DNA of 64,000 bases, taken from positions 62,001 through 126,000 of the forward strand of contig NZ_RSEK01000008.1 in assembly GCF_003958635.1 (NCBI RefSeq). Reading direction: 5' to 3'. This document shows, piece by piece, positions 1 to 8,985 of the stretch. The stretch's first letter is position 1. Each line of letters starts with the position of its first letter. Source of the stretch: Altericroceibacterium xinjiangense (GTDB lineage: Bacteria; Pseudomonadota; Alphaproteobacteria; Sphingomonadales; Sphingomonadaceae). Under the pieces are notes generated by a model. That model was not told where the DNA came from and ran no database searches. It saw nothing but the letters and a program-made list of their open reading frames with translations. The position numbers and the translations under genes are program-made.

Positions 1-233
1 AGGGCCGCGCCGGCGCGCAAGTAAGCGCTGCTGGCGTTGGCCCGCTGTTCGAGCCTGGAAGCGATCGCCGTCACCTGGTTGCGCACTTGCGCGACGGCGC
101 GCTGGTCGTTTCCGCGCTCGATGGAATAGACGCTCAACGCAGTGATGGCGGCAATCAACAGGAAGATCGCCACCGGAACCGCGCGCGGGAACCGCACGAG
201 CCAGCGCTGCGCCTTGCTCCGTCGTGATACCAT
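1..233 (-). CDS. Sensor histidine kinase, N-terminal fragment (CHASE-type input domain)
   Basis: Only the first 77 codons lie in the window; the gene runs off the left edge. Translation from the ATG at 233 gives a basic N-terminus, one membrane segment at about residues 20-36 (VAIFLLIAAITALSVYSI) and then a charged helical stretch ending YLRAGAA, which looks like the start of an extracellular CHASE domain. It is divergent from nepR-ecfG. In sphingomonads, kinases of the HWE/HisKA_2 class often sit beside this module and phosphorylate PhyR. The kinase class is inferred from context, because the catalytic part is outside the window. Confidence 0.62.
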   Translation of the reverse strand, partial: MVSRRSKAQRWLVRFPRAVPVAIFLLIAAITALSVYSIERGNDQRAVAQVRNQVTAIASRLEQRANASSAYLRAGAA

Positions 234-312
234 CCGTTTTTGCAACCGCCGCCCCCAACGACCTTCATCGGCCCGGAAGGGGCCCGCATTGAACCTCAAC
301 GCGATCCTTCGG

Positions 313-337
313 GGAACCGCAAGCGGTTACTTTCGTT
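313..337 (+). promoter_or_regulatory. EcfG-type general stress promoter of nepR-ecfG
   Basis: GGAAC at 313-317 and CGTT at 334-337 are separated by exactly 16 bases. This is the consensus of EcfG (sigma-EcfG) promoters in alphaproteobacteria. It lies about 100 bases before nepR, so the module is probably autoregulated, as in related species. Confidence 0.85.
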
Positions 338-440
338 CCACACCCGGCGCCGATACAGTGCGCTACCGGTGCGCGAAGGCAACACGGGATCGCGCCACAA
401 CGGACGGACGGCTTCAATGGGGTGGGCAAACACAACGGCA

Positions 441-617
441 ATGGACAATTCTACGAAAAAAGAGACCGTGGCTCCGCCACGCAAAGCGGGCCCCAAGAAA
501 GCGCGCGATCCGGAATGGGCATCCGGGCTAAAGCAGCTTTACGACTCCGTGGTGGACGAACCGTTGCCCGATTCCTTCAAGGATCTTCTCTCGCGCCTGG
601 ACGAGAGCGAAAAATGA
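441..617 (+). CDS. nepR: NepR anti-sigma factor of the general stress response
   Basis: A 58-residue protein that should bind and hold EcfG until phosphorylated PhyR takes it away. The sequence is short and charged and carries the typical core DPEWASGLKQLYDSVVDEPL followed by PDSFKDLL, matching the two short NepR helices. The start at 441 (MDNSTKK) fits the usual NepR length; an in-frame ATG at 417 preceded by a purine-rich stretch is an alternative. Its stop overlaps the sigma factor start by four bases (ATGA), so the two are translationally coupled. An EcfG-type promoter lies upstream. Confidence 0.88.
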   Translation: MDNSTKKETVAPPRKAGPKKARDPEWASGLKQLYDSVVDEPLPDSFKDLLSRLDESEK

Positions 618-1240
618 ACAAACCCGTCAAGGAGCTGCCCGAACGCAGCGCAGCGGACAAACGCGCCTTCAAGCGCGAACTGACCGAAGTCGTCCCACAC
701 CTTCGCGCGTTTGCGCGGGGCCTTTGCGGACGTCCAGACATGGCGGACGACCTGGTGCAGGAAACGCTGCTGAAGGCCTGGGCCGCGCAGGAACGTTTCG
801 AGCCCGGAACCAGCATGCGCGCCTGGACTTTCGTGATCCTGCGCAACGCATACCTCACCGACATGCGGCGCAATCGTTTCCGGGGGGAATACGATGAAGT
901 CACCGCAGAACGGATCCTCACTGCGCCTGCCGGACAGGAGGAGCCGATCCACTTGTCCGACATGCACCGCGCACTGCTGACCCTGCCGCCGGAGCGGCGC
1001 GAGGCCCTGCTGCTGGTCGGAGCGGGCGGTTTCTCCTACGAGGAAGCGGCCAACATCTGCGGCTGCGCCGTCGGCACGATCAAGAGCCGCGTCGGTCGCG
1101 CCCGCGCCACGCTGTCGAGCATGATCGAGGACGGCGACATACCGGACCGGGCGATCGGAGATCCGACGGCTCACCGCGCCATTCTCGAGGAACTGGACGA
1201 GGTCGCTGCCGGCAGGGGACTTGCCGCCGCTACCAAGTGA
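614..1240 (+). CDS. ecfG: EcfG family RNA polymerase sigma factor
   Basis: 208 residues, the normal size of an ECF sigma factor. Region 2 spans about residues 22-90 (DDLVQETLLKAW, then RAWTFVILRN) and region 4 about 118-168 (LPPERREALLLVGAGGFSYE, then a helix-turn-helix with GTIKSRVGRAR). In this family it directs transcription of general stress genes from GGAAC-N16/17-CGTT promoters. Coupling to nepR and a matching promoter upstream identify it as the EcfG member rather than another ECF sigma. The ATG at 614 is fixed by the four-base overlap with nepR. Confidence 0.9.
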   Translation: MNKPVKELPERSAADKRAFKRELTEVVPHLRAFARGLCGRPDMADDLVQETLLKAWAAQERFEPGTSMRAWTFVILRNAYLTDMRRNRFRGEYDEVTAERILTAPAGQEEPIHLSDMHRALLTLPPERREALLLVGAGGFSYEEAANICGCAVGTIKSRVGRARATLSSMIEDGDIPDRAIGDPTAHRAILEELDEVAAGRGLAAATK

Positions 1241-1305
1241 ACGGCGCTTGATCCGGCTGGCGGCCCGCGCCATCGGGGCGGGCGCACGGCGAAGTTGGGC
1301 AGGCG

Positions 1306-2490
1306 ATGGACAGACAAGCCGAAATGCAGGGTGAGAACGCCGGTCCCGCTGCCGCGGACGACCTACCGCGATTTCGCCCGAGGGGTTTTGCCGCACAGGA
1401 ATTGCGGCTGATTTCGGCGCTTGTGCTGCTGCTGGCAGTCGGTTTGTTCCTGGCCCTGCCCTTCGTGCTGTCGATCGGCGCAGTCGTCTTCCTGCCGGTG
1501 GTGGCGGCGATCGTGCTGACGATCGTGCTTTCCCCGCTGGCGGACAGGCTGGCGCAAATGGGTCTGCCCAACGTCCTTGCCTCCTTCCTGTCGCTGCTGG
1601 TGCTGCTGGGCATCATCGTGCTTGCCCTGCTGGTGGTGCTTCAGCCAGCCGTTTCGATGTTCGACACGATGCCGGCGATCATCGCCCGGGTCGGCGCACA
1701 CTTCGAAGAATTGCGCAGCAGCTTTGCCTGGGTATCCCGGCTCAACCAGCAAATAGCGGAGATCGCCGGCCACCCCGCCGCGCGCGAGGTCGTGCTGGCG
1801 AGCCCTTCGTTCCTCGAACAGCTCGCCTTTGCGACCCCGAGCGTCCTGCTCGAAGTCCTGCTGACCTTCCTGCTCGCCTTCTTCATGATCGAGGCGCGCG
1901 TCCGAATGCGCCGCCGCCTGTTGCTGGAGCGGGCACATTTCGGCACCAGCCTGAAAGCGGCACGCGTTATCCGCGAGGTGCAGGACCGCGTGGCTGCCTA
2001 TATCCTGACGGTGGCGGTGATCAACGTCGGTGTCGGGATCGTGGTGACGCTGGGCGCCTGGTTGATCGGCCTGAAGGCGCCGGTCATGTGGGGCGGACTG
2101 GCCGCGCTGCTCAACTTCGTCCCTTATGTGGGGCCGTTGATCATGGTTTGCCTGCTGGCCCTGTACGGGCTTGGCACCAGCGATGTCGCCTTGCTCGGGC
2201 TGCTCCCGGCGGCGGCCTATCTCGGTTTGCACACAGTGGAATCGAACATCGTCACGCCGTCGGTTCTTGGCGCGCGATTTACGATGAGCCCGGTGCTGAT
2301 CCTGCTGGCGCTGAGCTACTTCAGCTGGATCTGGGGCGTTGCCGGGGCGTTGCTCTCCGTGCCGATCCTGCTGACGCTGACGGCTCTGGTGGAGCACCTC
2401 GGGCGTCCCAACCTGATCGGTTTCCTGTTCGGAGAGCCCTTATTCTCGACCAGTTCGCTGGAGGCGGGGCAAGCTCCTCCCGCAGGCTGA
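1306..2490 (+). CDS. AI-2E family transporter (PerM-like)
   Basis: 394-residue polytopic membrane protein. Paired hydrophobic segments lie at about residues 34-75 and 80-105, then a soluble stretch, then a block of membrane helices from about 170 to 360. Motifs such as PYVGPLI and the later 'ESNIVTPSVLGARFTMSPVL' are typical of this family (YdiK/PerM/TqsA). The substrate cannot be told from sequence; members export autoinducer-2 or act as Na+/H+ antiporters. It stands alone downstream of ecfG, with its stop converging on sodB. Confidence 0.85.
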   Translation: MDRQAEMQGENAGPAAADDLPRFRPRGFAAQELRLISALVLLLAVGLFLALPFVLSIGAVVFLPVVAAIVLTIVLSPLADRLAQMGLPNVLASFLSLLVLLGIIVLALLVVLQPAVSMFDTMPAIIARVGAHFEELRSSFAWVSRLNQQIAEIAGHPAAREVVLASPSFLEQLAFATPSVLLEVLLTFLLAFFMIEARVRMRRRLLLERAHFGTSLKAARVIREVQDRVAAYILTVAVINVGVGIVVTLGAWLIGLKAPVMWGGLAALLNFVPYVGPLIMVCLLALYGLGTSDVALLGLLPAAAYLGLHTVESNIVTPSVLGARFTMSPVLILLALSYFSWIWGVAGALLSVPILLTLTALVEHLGRPNLIGFLFGEPLFSTSSLEAGQAPPAG

Positions 2491-2550
2491 GCGCCCCGCT
2501 CCCTCGCATTCCTGCAAGAGATCGGGGCGGCACAGGCTTTCAGGCTGGCG

Positions 2551-3162
2551 TCAGCCCGGGTATTGCCAGGCAGAACCACGCTGCAGGTTCTCGGCAGCGA
2601 AATCCCAGTTCAGGTGGTTTTCGATCGTCTGCTTCAGGTACTGGGCCCGCAGGTTCTGGTGTCCGAGGTAATAGGCGTGTTCCCAGACATCGAGCGTCAG
2701 CAGCGGATTGCTGTCCTGGTCGGCCAGCGTGTCGCCGTCGTGCGTTTCCTCGATCGAAAGTTGGCCGTTCTTTTCCGCCAGCCATACCCAGCCGCTGGCG
2801 AAGTGGCCGACGCCGCGCTCAGCGAACTTGGTCTTGAAATCCTCCAGCGAACCGAAGGCCTGCTCAATCTTCTGGGCAAGGTCGCCGGACGGCTGCTTCT
2901 TTTCCGGGCTCATCGACATCCAGTAGAAGCCGTGGTTCCATGACTGGCCCGCGTTGTTGAACAGACCCTGCTGGCTGCCGCGTGCCTTGCGGATGATCGT
3001 CACCAGGTCGGCGCCTTCGTTATCGGTGCCCTGGATCAGCTTGTTGGTGTTGTCGATGTAGGCCTTGTGGTGCTTGCCGTGGTGGTAATCGAGCGTTTCG
3101 GGCGAAACGGCCGGTGCCAGGGCCTCGCGGTCATAGGGCAGCGGCATCAATTCAAAAGCCAT
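2551..3162 (-). CDS. sodB: Superoxide dismutase, Fe/Mn family
   Basis: 203 residues, the usual length. The four metal ligands can be placed at His27 (YHHGKHH), His77 (NHGFYW), Asp158 and His162 (DVWEHAYY). The enzyme turns superoxide into peroxide and oxygen in the cytoplasm. After the DVWEHAYY signature the usual D-Y-x-N is replaced by GHQN, a small deviation in the second-shell region. The ATG at 3162 is followed directly by the conserved LPYDREAL start. A near-match to an EcfG promoter (GCAAC-N16-CGTT, minus strand) lies at 3225-3201. Confidence 0.93.
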   Translation of the reverse strand: MAFELMPLPYDREALAPAVSPETLDYHHGKHHKAYIDNTNKLIQGTDNEGADLVTIIRKARGSQQGLFNNAGQSWNHGFYWMSMSPEKKQPSGDLAQKIEQAFGSLEDFKTKFAERGVGHFASGWVWLAEKNGQLSIEETHDGDTLADQDSNPLLTLDVWEHAYYLGHQNLRAQYLKQTIENHLNWDFAAENLQRGSAWQYPG

Positions 3163-3230
3163 GTCTCTCCGTCCTTCTGTTAGGGGAAATCCCGTCCTTC
3201 AACGCGTCGAAGCGCAGCGGGTTGCAGAAA

Positions 3231-4472
3231 TCAACCCTCTTGCCCTGCCTTCCTGTCCAGAGCGGCGGTCACTGCCACGTTCATCGTGACGTTCCCGACG
3301 GTCCGCATCAGGTCGGGCAACATCTCCACTGCGACCAGCAACCCCAGCGGCGCGACCGGTACGCCCATCGCGAGCGCGATCGGGCCGATCGAGGCAACGA
3401 AGCTGATCGCGCCCGGCAATCCAACGGAGCCGGTGGTGGTGACCAGCGCCACCAGCACCCCTGCGGTCAGATTGCCGAAGGACAAGGGAACCCCCGAGAT
3501 GTGGGCGACATAGATCGCCACGGCCAGGTTCATTGCCGGACTGGTGGCGCGGAAGATTGCTACGGCCAGCGGCAGCACGAAATCGGCCGTGCTCTCCCGC
3601 ACCTTCAGACGGCGGCAGGAAGCCAGCATGGCGGGCAGGCTGGCAAGGGAGCTTTGGGTCGAGATTGCGACCGCCTGCGCCGGCAGCGCCGCTCGTGCAA
3701 AGCGGGTCAGCGGCACGCGGGCCGCCAGAACAGCCACGGCATAAGCGGCGATCAGCACCGCCAGCCCGACTGCAGAAACCAGCAGGATGTAGTGCCCCAG
3801 CGCCGCGATCCCCGCGCCGCCGGCTTGCGCGGCCACGGAAAGCGCCAGCGCGAACACGCCCAGCGGCGCCAGCGCGAGGATCCATCCGACCAGTATGAGC
3901 ATCGCGGTGCCAAGCGCGGTGAAGAAGCCGAGCAGCAAGCTTCGTTCCTGCTCCGGCAAGCGCGTAATCGCCACGGCCAGCGCGGCAAAGAACCCGATTA
4001 CCGGCAGGATCGCGTCTTCCGCCGCTGCGGCGAACACATTGCGCGCAACCAGTGTTTCGAAGAAGGCGCCGATACTGGGGATTTGCTGCACTTCGGCTGC
4101 TCCGCCCGCTAGAGCGGCCCCCGCTGCGGCCGGCGCGGGAAACGCCGCCAGCAGCGGCGGGACGGTCAGGGCTGCGAAAACCGTTCCGGCTGCCAGCAGC
4201 GCGTAGAAGGTCAGAAGCGTGCGCCGCGCCATCGCGCCTGCGCGCGCAGTCTCCACCATGCTGGCAATTCCGGTGACGAGCAGCGCCGCAATCAGCGGGA
4301 GGATCGTCATCTGCAACGCGCGTATCCAGACGGTGCCGACGGGTTCCGCCACCGACAGGACTGGCCCCGCCGCCCGGGAATTTCCCAGCAGCGCCCCCAG
4401 CACAAGCCCGGCGACCAATCCGGCGAAGGTCCAGCCCGCCGGAAGCCTCAATCGAACGTCCGAAGCAGCCAT
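3231..4472 (-). CDS. Dicarboxylate/amino acid:cation symporter (DAACS family)
   Basis: 413 residues from the ATG at 4472, which is preceded by the strong ribosome site GGGGAGGG. The reading frame stays open upstream, but that part lacks family similarity. Helices run through the whole protein, with the family's serine-rich hairpin motif ([15 protein letters not shown]) and a final [14 protein letters not shown] hairpin like the substrate-binding HP2. It probably imports C4-dicarboxylates or glutamate with Na+ or H+. It is divergent from glmM. Confidence 0.87.
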   Translation of the reverse strand: MAASDVRLRLPAGWTFAGLVAGLVLGALLGNSRAAGPVLSVAEPVGTVWIRALQMTILPLIAALLVTGIASMVETARAGAMARRTLLTFYALLAAGTVFAALTVPPLLAAFPAPAAAGAALAGGAAEVQQIPSIGAFFETLVARNVFAAAAEDAILPVIGFFAALAVAITRLPEQERSLLLGFFTALGTAMLILVGWILALAPLGVFALALSVAAQAGGAGIAALGHYILLVSAVGLAVLIAAYAVAVLAARVPLTRFARAALPAQAVAISTQSSLASLPAMLASCRRLKVRESTADFVLPLAVAIFRATSPAMNLAVAIYVAHISGVPLSFGNLTAGVLVALVTTTGSVGLPGAISFVASIGPIALAMGVPVAPLGLLVAVEMLPDLMRTVGNVTMNVAVTAALDRKAGQEG

Positions 4473-4551
4473 GCCCTCCCCTTCAAGGGTGACATTAGCG
4501 GCCGGGCACGCCATGGCAATTCGCAACAAACGATTCATTCCCGGGGAAAAA

Positions 4552-5892
4552 ATGGGACGCAAGTACTTCGGAACAGACGGCATTCGCGGCACCGCCAACG
4601 CCGGATTGCTGACCGCCGCCACGGCCATGAAGGTCGGGCAGGCCGCCGGGCGCCACTTCATGCGCGGCGATCACCGCCACCGGGTGGTGATCGGCAAGGA
4701 TACGCGCCTGTCGGGCTACATGATGGAAACCGCGCTGGTCGCCGGATTCACCAGCGTCGGGATGGACGTGATCATGACCGGGCCATTGCCGACGCCCGCC
4801 ATCGCGATGCTGACCCGCGAGATGCGAGCCGATCTCGGCGTGATGATCTCCGCCAGCCACAACCCGTACCAGGACAACGGGATCAAGCTGTTCGGCCCTG
4901 ACGGGTTCAAGCTGTCGGATCGCGACGAGGAAGCGATCGAGGCTGCGATGGACGGGGACATCCCGCTGGCGCAGCACGGCGAAATCGGACGAGCCCGCCG
5001 GATCGAGGATGCGCGCGGCCGCTACATTCACGCGATCAAGCAATCGCTGCCGGAAAATTGCCGGCTGGATGGTCTCAAGGTGGTCGTCGATTGCGCCCAC
5101 GGCGCCGCGTACCAAGTCGCGCCGACTGCGATCTGGGAACTGGGCGCGCAAGTGACCAGCATCGGCGTGTCGCCCGACGGCACCAACATCAACGACGAAG
5201 TCGGCTCCACCTCGCTCGACGCGTTGAAAGCCAAGGTGGTGGAGGACGGAGCGGACATCGGCATCGCGCTGGACGGCGATGCCGACCGGCTGATCGTGGT
5301 CGATGAAAAAGGCTGCGAGGTCGACGGCGACCAGATCATGGCGCTGATTGCCACCGACATGGCCGCCAGCGGCCAGTTGAAGGGCGGCGGGCTGGTTGCG
5401 ACGATCATGTCCAATCTCGGGCTGGAACGGTACCTGCAAGGTCAGGGCCTGTCGCTGGTGCGAACCCAGGTCGGGGATCGCCACGTCCTGGAACGGATGC
5501 GCGCGGACGGGTTCAACCTCGGCGGAGAGCAATCGGGGCACATGATCCTGTTCGACCATGCAACCACCGGGGACGGCAGCATTGCCGCGTTGCAGGTGCT
5601 GGGGGCGCTCGTCCGATCCGGCAAGCGCGCCAGCGAGCTGCTGCACATCTTCGACACCGTGCCGCAGCTGCTGAAGAACGTGACCTATTCCGGCGGTAAC
5701 CCGCTGGACGACCAGAGGGTAAAGGACGCCATCGCGCAAGGCGAGGCGGCGCTCGACGGCAAGGGACGCGTGGTGATCCGCAAGTCGGGCACGGAGCCGA
5801 AGATCCGCGTCATGGCCGAAGGCGATGATGCCGGAGCGGTCGAACGCGTCGTCGACGACATCTGCGACGCCGTAAGGGCCGCCGCGGCTTGA
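4552..5892 (+). CDS. glmM: Phosphoglucosamine mutase
   Basis: 446 residues, full length. It converts glucosamine-6-phosphate to glucosamine-1-phosphate for UDP-GlcNAc, peptidoglycan and LPS. The phosphoserine loop [11 protein letters not shown] places the catalytic serine at residue 102; the metal loop is ALDGDADR; the sugar-binding GGEQSGH and the C-terminal phosphate-binding [12 protein letters not shown] are all present. The start at 4552 gives the standard [13 protein letters not shown] opening. The stop overlaps the thiD start by four bases. Confidence 0.96.
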   Translation: MGRKYFGTDGIRGTANAGLLTAATAMKVGQAAGRHFMRGDHRHRVVIGKDTRLSGYMMETALVAGFTSVGMDVIMTGPLPTPAIAMLTREMRADLGVMISASHNPYQDNGIKLFGPDGFKLSDRDEEAIEAAMDGDIPLAQHGEIGRARRIEDARGRYIHAIKQSLPENCRLDGLKVVVDCAHGAAYQVAPTAIWELGAQVTSIGVSPDGTNINDEVGSTSLDALKAKVVEDGADIGIALDGDADRLIVVDEKGCEVDGDQIMALIATDMAASGQLKGGGLVATIMSNLGLERYLQGQGLSLVRTQVGDRHVLERMRADGFNLGGEQSGHMILFDHATTGDGSIAALQVLGALVRSGKRASELLHIFDTVPQLLKNVTYSGGNPLDDQRVKDAIAQGEAALDGKGRVVIRKSGTEPKIRVMAEGDDAGAVERVVDDICDAVRAAAA

Positions 5893-6746
5893 GCATCCCC
5901 CCGCCCCGCATTCTGGCCATTGCCGGGTCCGATTCGTCGGGCGGGGCCGGGATTCAGGCCGACATCAAGACGATCACCCGCCTCGGCGGCTACGCGATGA
6001 CGGCGATCACGGCGATCACCGCGCAAAACACCATCGGCGTGCAAGCGGTGGAAAAGCTGTCCGGCGAGATGGTCCTTCAGCAGATCGCCTCCTGCGTGGA
6101 GGACATCGGCGTCGATGCGATCAAGATCGGGATGCTGGGGAGCGAGGACATCGTCCGCGCCGTTGCGGCTGCCTTGGTGGCCGCGCCTGAAATCGGCGCC
6201 CGCTCGGCGGAAGGATACGCCCGCAAGCCGAAGCCGCCGGGGCTTGAGCGGTTTCCCATTGTCCTCGACCCGGTAATGGTGGCGACTTCGGGTGCGCAGC
6301 TGGCGGATGACGCGACCATTTCCGCGATGCGCCAGCGCCTGTTCCCGCTCGCGACCGTACTGACCCCGAACCAGCCCGAGCTGGAGCTGCTGGCCGGCCG
6401 TACGCTGCCGGACCGGGATGCGATCTACGAAGCCTCGGCCCAGCTTGCCGAGCAGTACGGCTGCCACGTACTGGCAAAAGGCGGGCACGGCGCCGGGGCC
6501 ACTGTTACCGATCTGCTGGTCAAGCCCGGCGGATCGGCCGTCGCCTTCGATCACCACCGGATCGAGACGCGCCATACCCACGGCACCGGCTGCACCTTGT
6601 CCTCGGCCATCGCCACCTTGCTCGGGCATGGGCAGGGGATCGATCACGCCGTCCGCCTTGGCCGGCAATTCGTGTTCAAGGCGATCGAGGCCGCGCCCGG
6701 GCTGGGCCTGGGCAATGGCCCGCTGGGGCACCACGCGGTAAGCTAG
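5889..6746 (+). CDS. thiD: Hydroxymethylpyrimidine/phosphomethylpyrimidine kinase
   Basis: 285 residues, ribokinase fold. It phosphorylates HMP and HMP-P in thiamine synthesis and salvage. The N-terminal [19 protein letters not shown], the [13 protein letters not shown] strand and the C-terminal anion hole [11 protein letters not shown] are diagnostic. It begins with a TTG codon inside the glmM stop (TTGA overlap), which suggests translational coupling with glmM rather than a thiamine riboswitch; none is visible. There is an insert of about 20 residues after the fourth strand ([19 protein letters not shown]). Confidence 0.93.
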   Translation: MSIPPPRILAIAGSDSSGGAGIQADIKTITRLGGYAMTAITAITAQNTIGVQAVEKLSGEMVLQQIASCVEDIGVDAIKIGMLGSEDIVRAVAAALVAAPEIGARSAEGYARKPKPPGLERFPIVLDPVMVATSGAQLADDATISAMRQRLFPLATVLTPNQPELELLAGRTLPDRDAIYEASAQLAEQYGCHVLAKGGHGAGATVTDLLVKPGGSAVAFDHHRIETRHTHGTGCTLSSAIATLLGHGQGIDHAVRLGRQFVFKAIEAAPGLGLGNGPLGHHAVS

Positions 6747-6750
6747 AACG

Positions 6751-6786
6751 GAGGTCGGAGCCGACAGTTCACCGGTTTCCGACCTC
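6751..6786. terminator. Hairpin between convergent thiD and LOG genes
   Basis: GAGGTCGGA at 6751-6759 pairs perfectly with TCCGACCTC at 6778-6786 across an 18-base loop. It sits between two converging stops, so it could end transcription from both sides, but there is no T-run. Confidence 0.4.
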
Positions 6787-6803
6787 GCCGAGCGTGTGAG
6801 GGC

Positions 6804-7694
6804 CTAGCGCGTGATGCCGTAGAATTCGGCGATCCGTTCCCACGCTTCTTCGGCGGTCTCGCACCAGGTGATCAGGTCGAGATCCCGGGCCGAGATCACC
6901 CCTTCCCGCGCCAGCGCGGAAAAGTCGATCACCCGGGTCCAGAAGTCCTTCCCGAACAGCAGGATCGGGATCGGCTTCATCTTGCCGGTCTGGATCAGGG
7001 TCAGCGTTTCGAACAATTCGTCGAACGTCCCGAAGCCGCCGGGAAACACCGCCACGGCTTTTGCGCGCATCAGGAAATGCATCTTGCGCAGCGCGAAGTA
7101 GTGGAAGCGGAACGAAAGATACGGGGTGACGTACGAGTTCGGCGCCTGCTCATGCGGCAGGACTATGTTGAGCCCGATCGATTCCGCCCCGGCATCGGAC
7201 GCCCCGCGGTTCGCCGCCTCCATGATCGAAGGCCCTCCGCCCGAACAGATGACGAACTGCCGCTTGCCTTCTTCGATGATCGATTTTTCGCTGACGAGCC
7301 GAGCAAGCTTGTAGGCTTCGGCGTAGTACTTCGATTTCTCGACCAGCCGCTCCACGACTTCGCGCTCATCCTCGGGCAGGTTCTCCGCCCCTTCGTGCGC
7401 GGTGTCGGCCGCCTCGGGCGGCGGGATGCGGGCTGACCCGTATATCACGAAAGTCGATCCGACCCGCGCCTCATCCAGCAGCATCTCGGGCTTCAGCAGC
7501 TCAAGCTGGAACCGGACCGGGCGCAGTTCCTCGCGCAGCAGGAAATCGGTGTCGCGGAAGGCCAACTGGTACGCGGGGTGCCGGGTTTGCGGCGTGTCGG
7601 CCACCTCGGCCTCGGCAAATCCAGCCTCCTGTTCCGCCCGATAGAATTTCCGGTCGGCCAAATCCCGTTCACCTGACTCGTTCTGCTGACTCAC
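6804..7694 (-). CDS. LOG family protein (TIGR00730-type Rossmann fold)
   Basis: 296 residues from a GTG at 7694 preceded by AAGGAGC; the longer open frame upstream is not protein-like. The LOG signature PGGFGTFDELFE and a nucleotide/phosphate-binding CSGGGPSIMEAANRGA are clear. Family members hydrolyse cytokinin riboside monophosphates or related nucleotides to the base and ribose-5-phosphate; old 'lysine decarboxylase' labels are wrong. The extended N-terminal region (about 100 residues) marks the bacterial long type. It is divergent from the LOV regulator. Confidence 0.85.
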   Translation of the reverse strand: MSQQNESGERDLADRKFYRAEQEAGFAEAEVADTPQTRHPAYQLAFRDTDFLLREELRPVRFQLELLKPEMLLDEARVGSTFVIYGSARIPPPEAADTAHEGAENLPEDEREVVERLVEKSKYYAEAYKLARLVSEKSIIEEGKRQFVICSGGGPSIMEAANRGASDAGAESIGLNIVLPHEQAPNSYVTPYLSFRFHYFALRKMHFLMRAKAVAVFPGGFGTFDELFETLTLIQTGKMKPIPILLFGKDFWTRVIDFSALAREGVISARDLDLITWCETAEEAWERIAEFYGITR

Positions 7695-7873
7695 ATTTGC
7701 TCCTTTCAAGCCTTGCTGTTGCCCTAGGCTTTCGCTGCGGCAATGGAAACAATCCACGGGAAAACAACTCGGGGCCGAGCGATCTGTGAGCGGACCTTCA
7801 GGGTTAGTCCGGACGCGATTATTTGCTAGACAGGCGTTCGGGCGCGGCAAGTTCATTGGGAGAAGTTTTCGAA

Positions 7874-8515
7874 ATGCTGACGAAAACCGATTACACCAGT
7901 TACGATGATGACGAAGTTGAGGCGGTCATCCAATCGATCCACCATACCCCGATTGCGACGATCGTCACCGACAACCGGGCACCCGATAATCCGATACTTG
8001 CGGCGAACGAGGCTTTTTGCGCCCTGACCGGCTACGATGCAGACGAAATCCTAGGGAAGAATTGTCGATTTCTCAGCGGCCCCGCCACGGAACCACATCC
8101 CCGCGCGATGCTGCGCGAGGCGATTGCGAAAGGCGAGCCGGTGCTTACGGAACTCACCAACTACCGCAAGGACGGCACCCCCTTCCGCAATGCGGTGATG
8201 GTTGCCCCGGTGCGCGACCCATCCGGCAACGTCATCCTGTTCGTCGGATCCCAGATGAACGTGGGATCGGCACAATCACTCCATTCAGTCGATTTGGCGG
8301 AGCGCAAGAATCGCGTCGACAGCTTGAGTCCGCGGCAGCGTCAGGTGCTCAAATTGATGACTCAAGGATTGCGCAACAAGCAAATAGCCGCAAAATTGAC
8401 TATCGATGAAAAAACGGTGAAATTCCATCGGGCGTTGCTGCTCAAGCGTTTGCAGGCGCGTACATCCGCAGACGCCATCCGCATCGGAGTGGAAGCGGGG
8501 ATAAGCGACAAATAG
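7874..8515 (+). CDS. LOV-HTH blue-light transcription factor (EL222-like)
   Basis: 213 residues. A LOV/PAS domain fills about residues 12-125: the photoactive motif GKNCRFLSG puts the flavin-adduct cysteine at residue 64, and NYRKDGTPFRNAVMVAPV matches the FMN-binding strands. A LuxR-type helix-turn-helix follows (about 145-205: LSPRQRQVLKLMTQGLRNKQ, then DEKTVKFHRALLLKRL). This order and length match EL222 of Erythrobacter litoralis, where blue light frees the HTH so it dimerises on DNA. ATG 7874 is chosen because GGGAGAAG lies nine bases upstream; an in-frame TTG at 7823 is possible. Confidence 0.93.
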   Translation: MLTKTDYTSYDDDEVEAVIQSIHHTPIATIVTDNRAPDNPILAANEAFCALTGYDADEILGKNCRFLSGPATEPHPRAMLREAIAKGEPVLTELTNYRKDGTPFRNAVMVAPVRDPSGNVILFVGSQMNVGSAQSLHSVDLAERKNRVDSLSPRQRQVLKLMTQGLRNKQIAAKLTIDEKTVKFHRALLLKRLQARTSADAIRIGVEAGISDK

Positions 8516-8555
8516 ACTCGTTCTTTTCCCAAGGCTATTTTACTAGCACTTATTA

Positions 8556-8575
8556 ACCTAGCCAAAAGTCTAGGT
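8556..8575. promoter_or_regulatory. Inverted repeat ACCTAG-N8-CTAGGT after the LOV-HTH gene
   Basis: ACCTAG at 8556-8561 and CTAGGT at 8570-8575 flank the spacer CCAAAAGT-C. It lies 40 bases past the LOV-HTH stop and about 50 before the small gene at 8626. It may be an operator for a dimeric HTH protein, possibly the LOV regulator itself. Function inferred. Confidence 0.35.
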
Positions 8576-8625
8576 GTTCATCGTGTCCGAACTCCCATAG
8601 TCTGACGTCTTGTCAGGTGGGAACC

Positions 8626-8826
8626 ATGCTGGACCATTCGCACGATTCATGGCGGGAAGGACTCAATCGGCTTCGGGCCGTCCTGCAGTTCCTCGATGAA
8701 ATCGGGGCTCCGGACGACGTGCGGGCGCATGTCGACCTGGCGATCTGCCGATTTGAGGATCAGATGGACCGGCCATCATCCGACGCTCTCCCGGACCAGC
8801 TGGCAAAGCTCCTGCGGGCGTTCTGA
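8626..8826 (+). CDS. Small protein of unknown function
   Basis: 66 residues from ATG 8626, with AGGTGGG as ribosome site seven bases upstream (in-frame GTG at 8617 also possible). I do not recognise a family. The sequence is soluble and mostly helical, with an acidic His-rich start (MLDHSHDSWREGL) and a leucine-rich helix (NRLRAVLQFLDEIG). It follows the LOV-HTH gene on the same strand with an inverted repeat between them, so it could be a target or partner. The frame is supported by the ribosome site and amphipathic pattern only. Confidence 0.6.
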   Translation: MLDHSHDSWREGLNRLRAVLQFLDEIGAPDDVRAHVDLAICRFEDQMDRPSSDALPDQLAKLLRAF

Positions 8827-8985
8827 GAGCGCGACTTCGCAAGTCCGGCGAGCGGACTGAGCCCTGTCCCCAATCGAGCCGCGGCGGGCGAAGCCAGGAG
8901 CCGACCAGTACGGCCGATCGCAACCGCTCCCGATCTTTATCGCAGGCAGCCGGCAGTCGGCAGTCGCGCCTGCCTCGAGGCCGCT

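Noticed and set aside
5840..5892. TPP riboswitch ahead of thiD
   Set aside because: thiD starts inside the glmM stop codon, leaving no leader.
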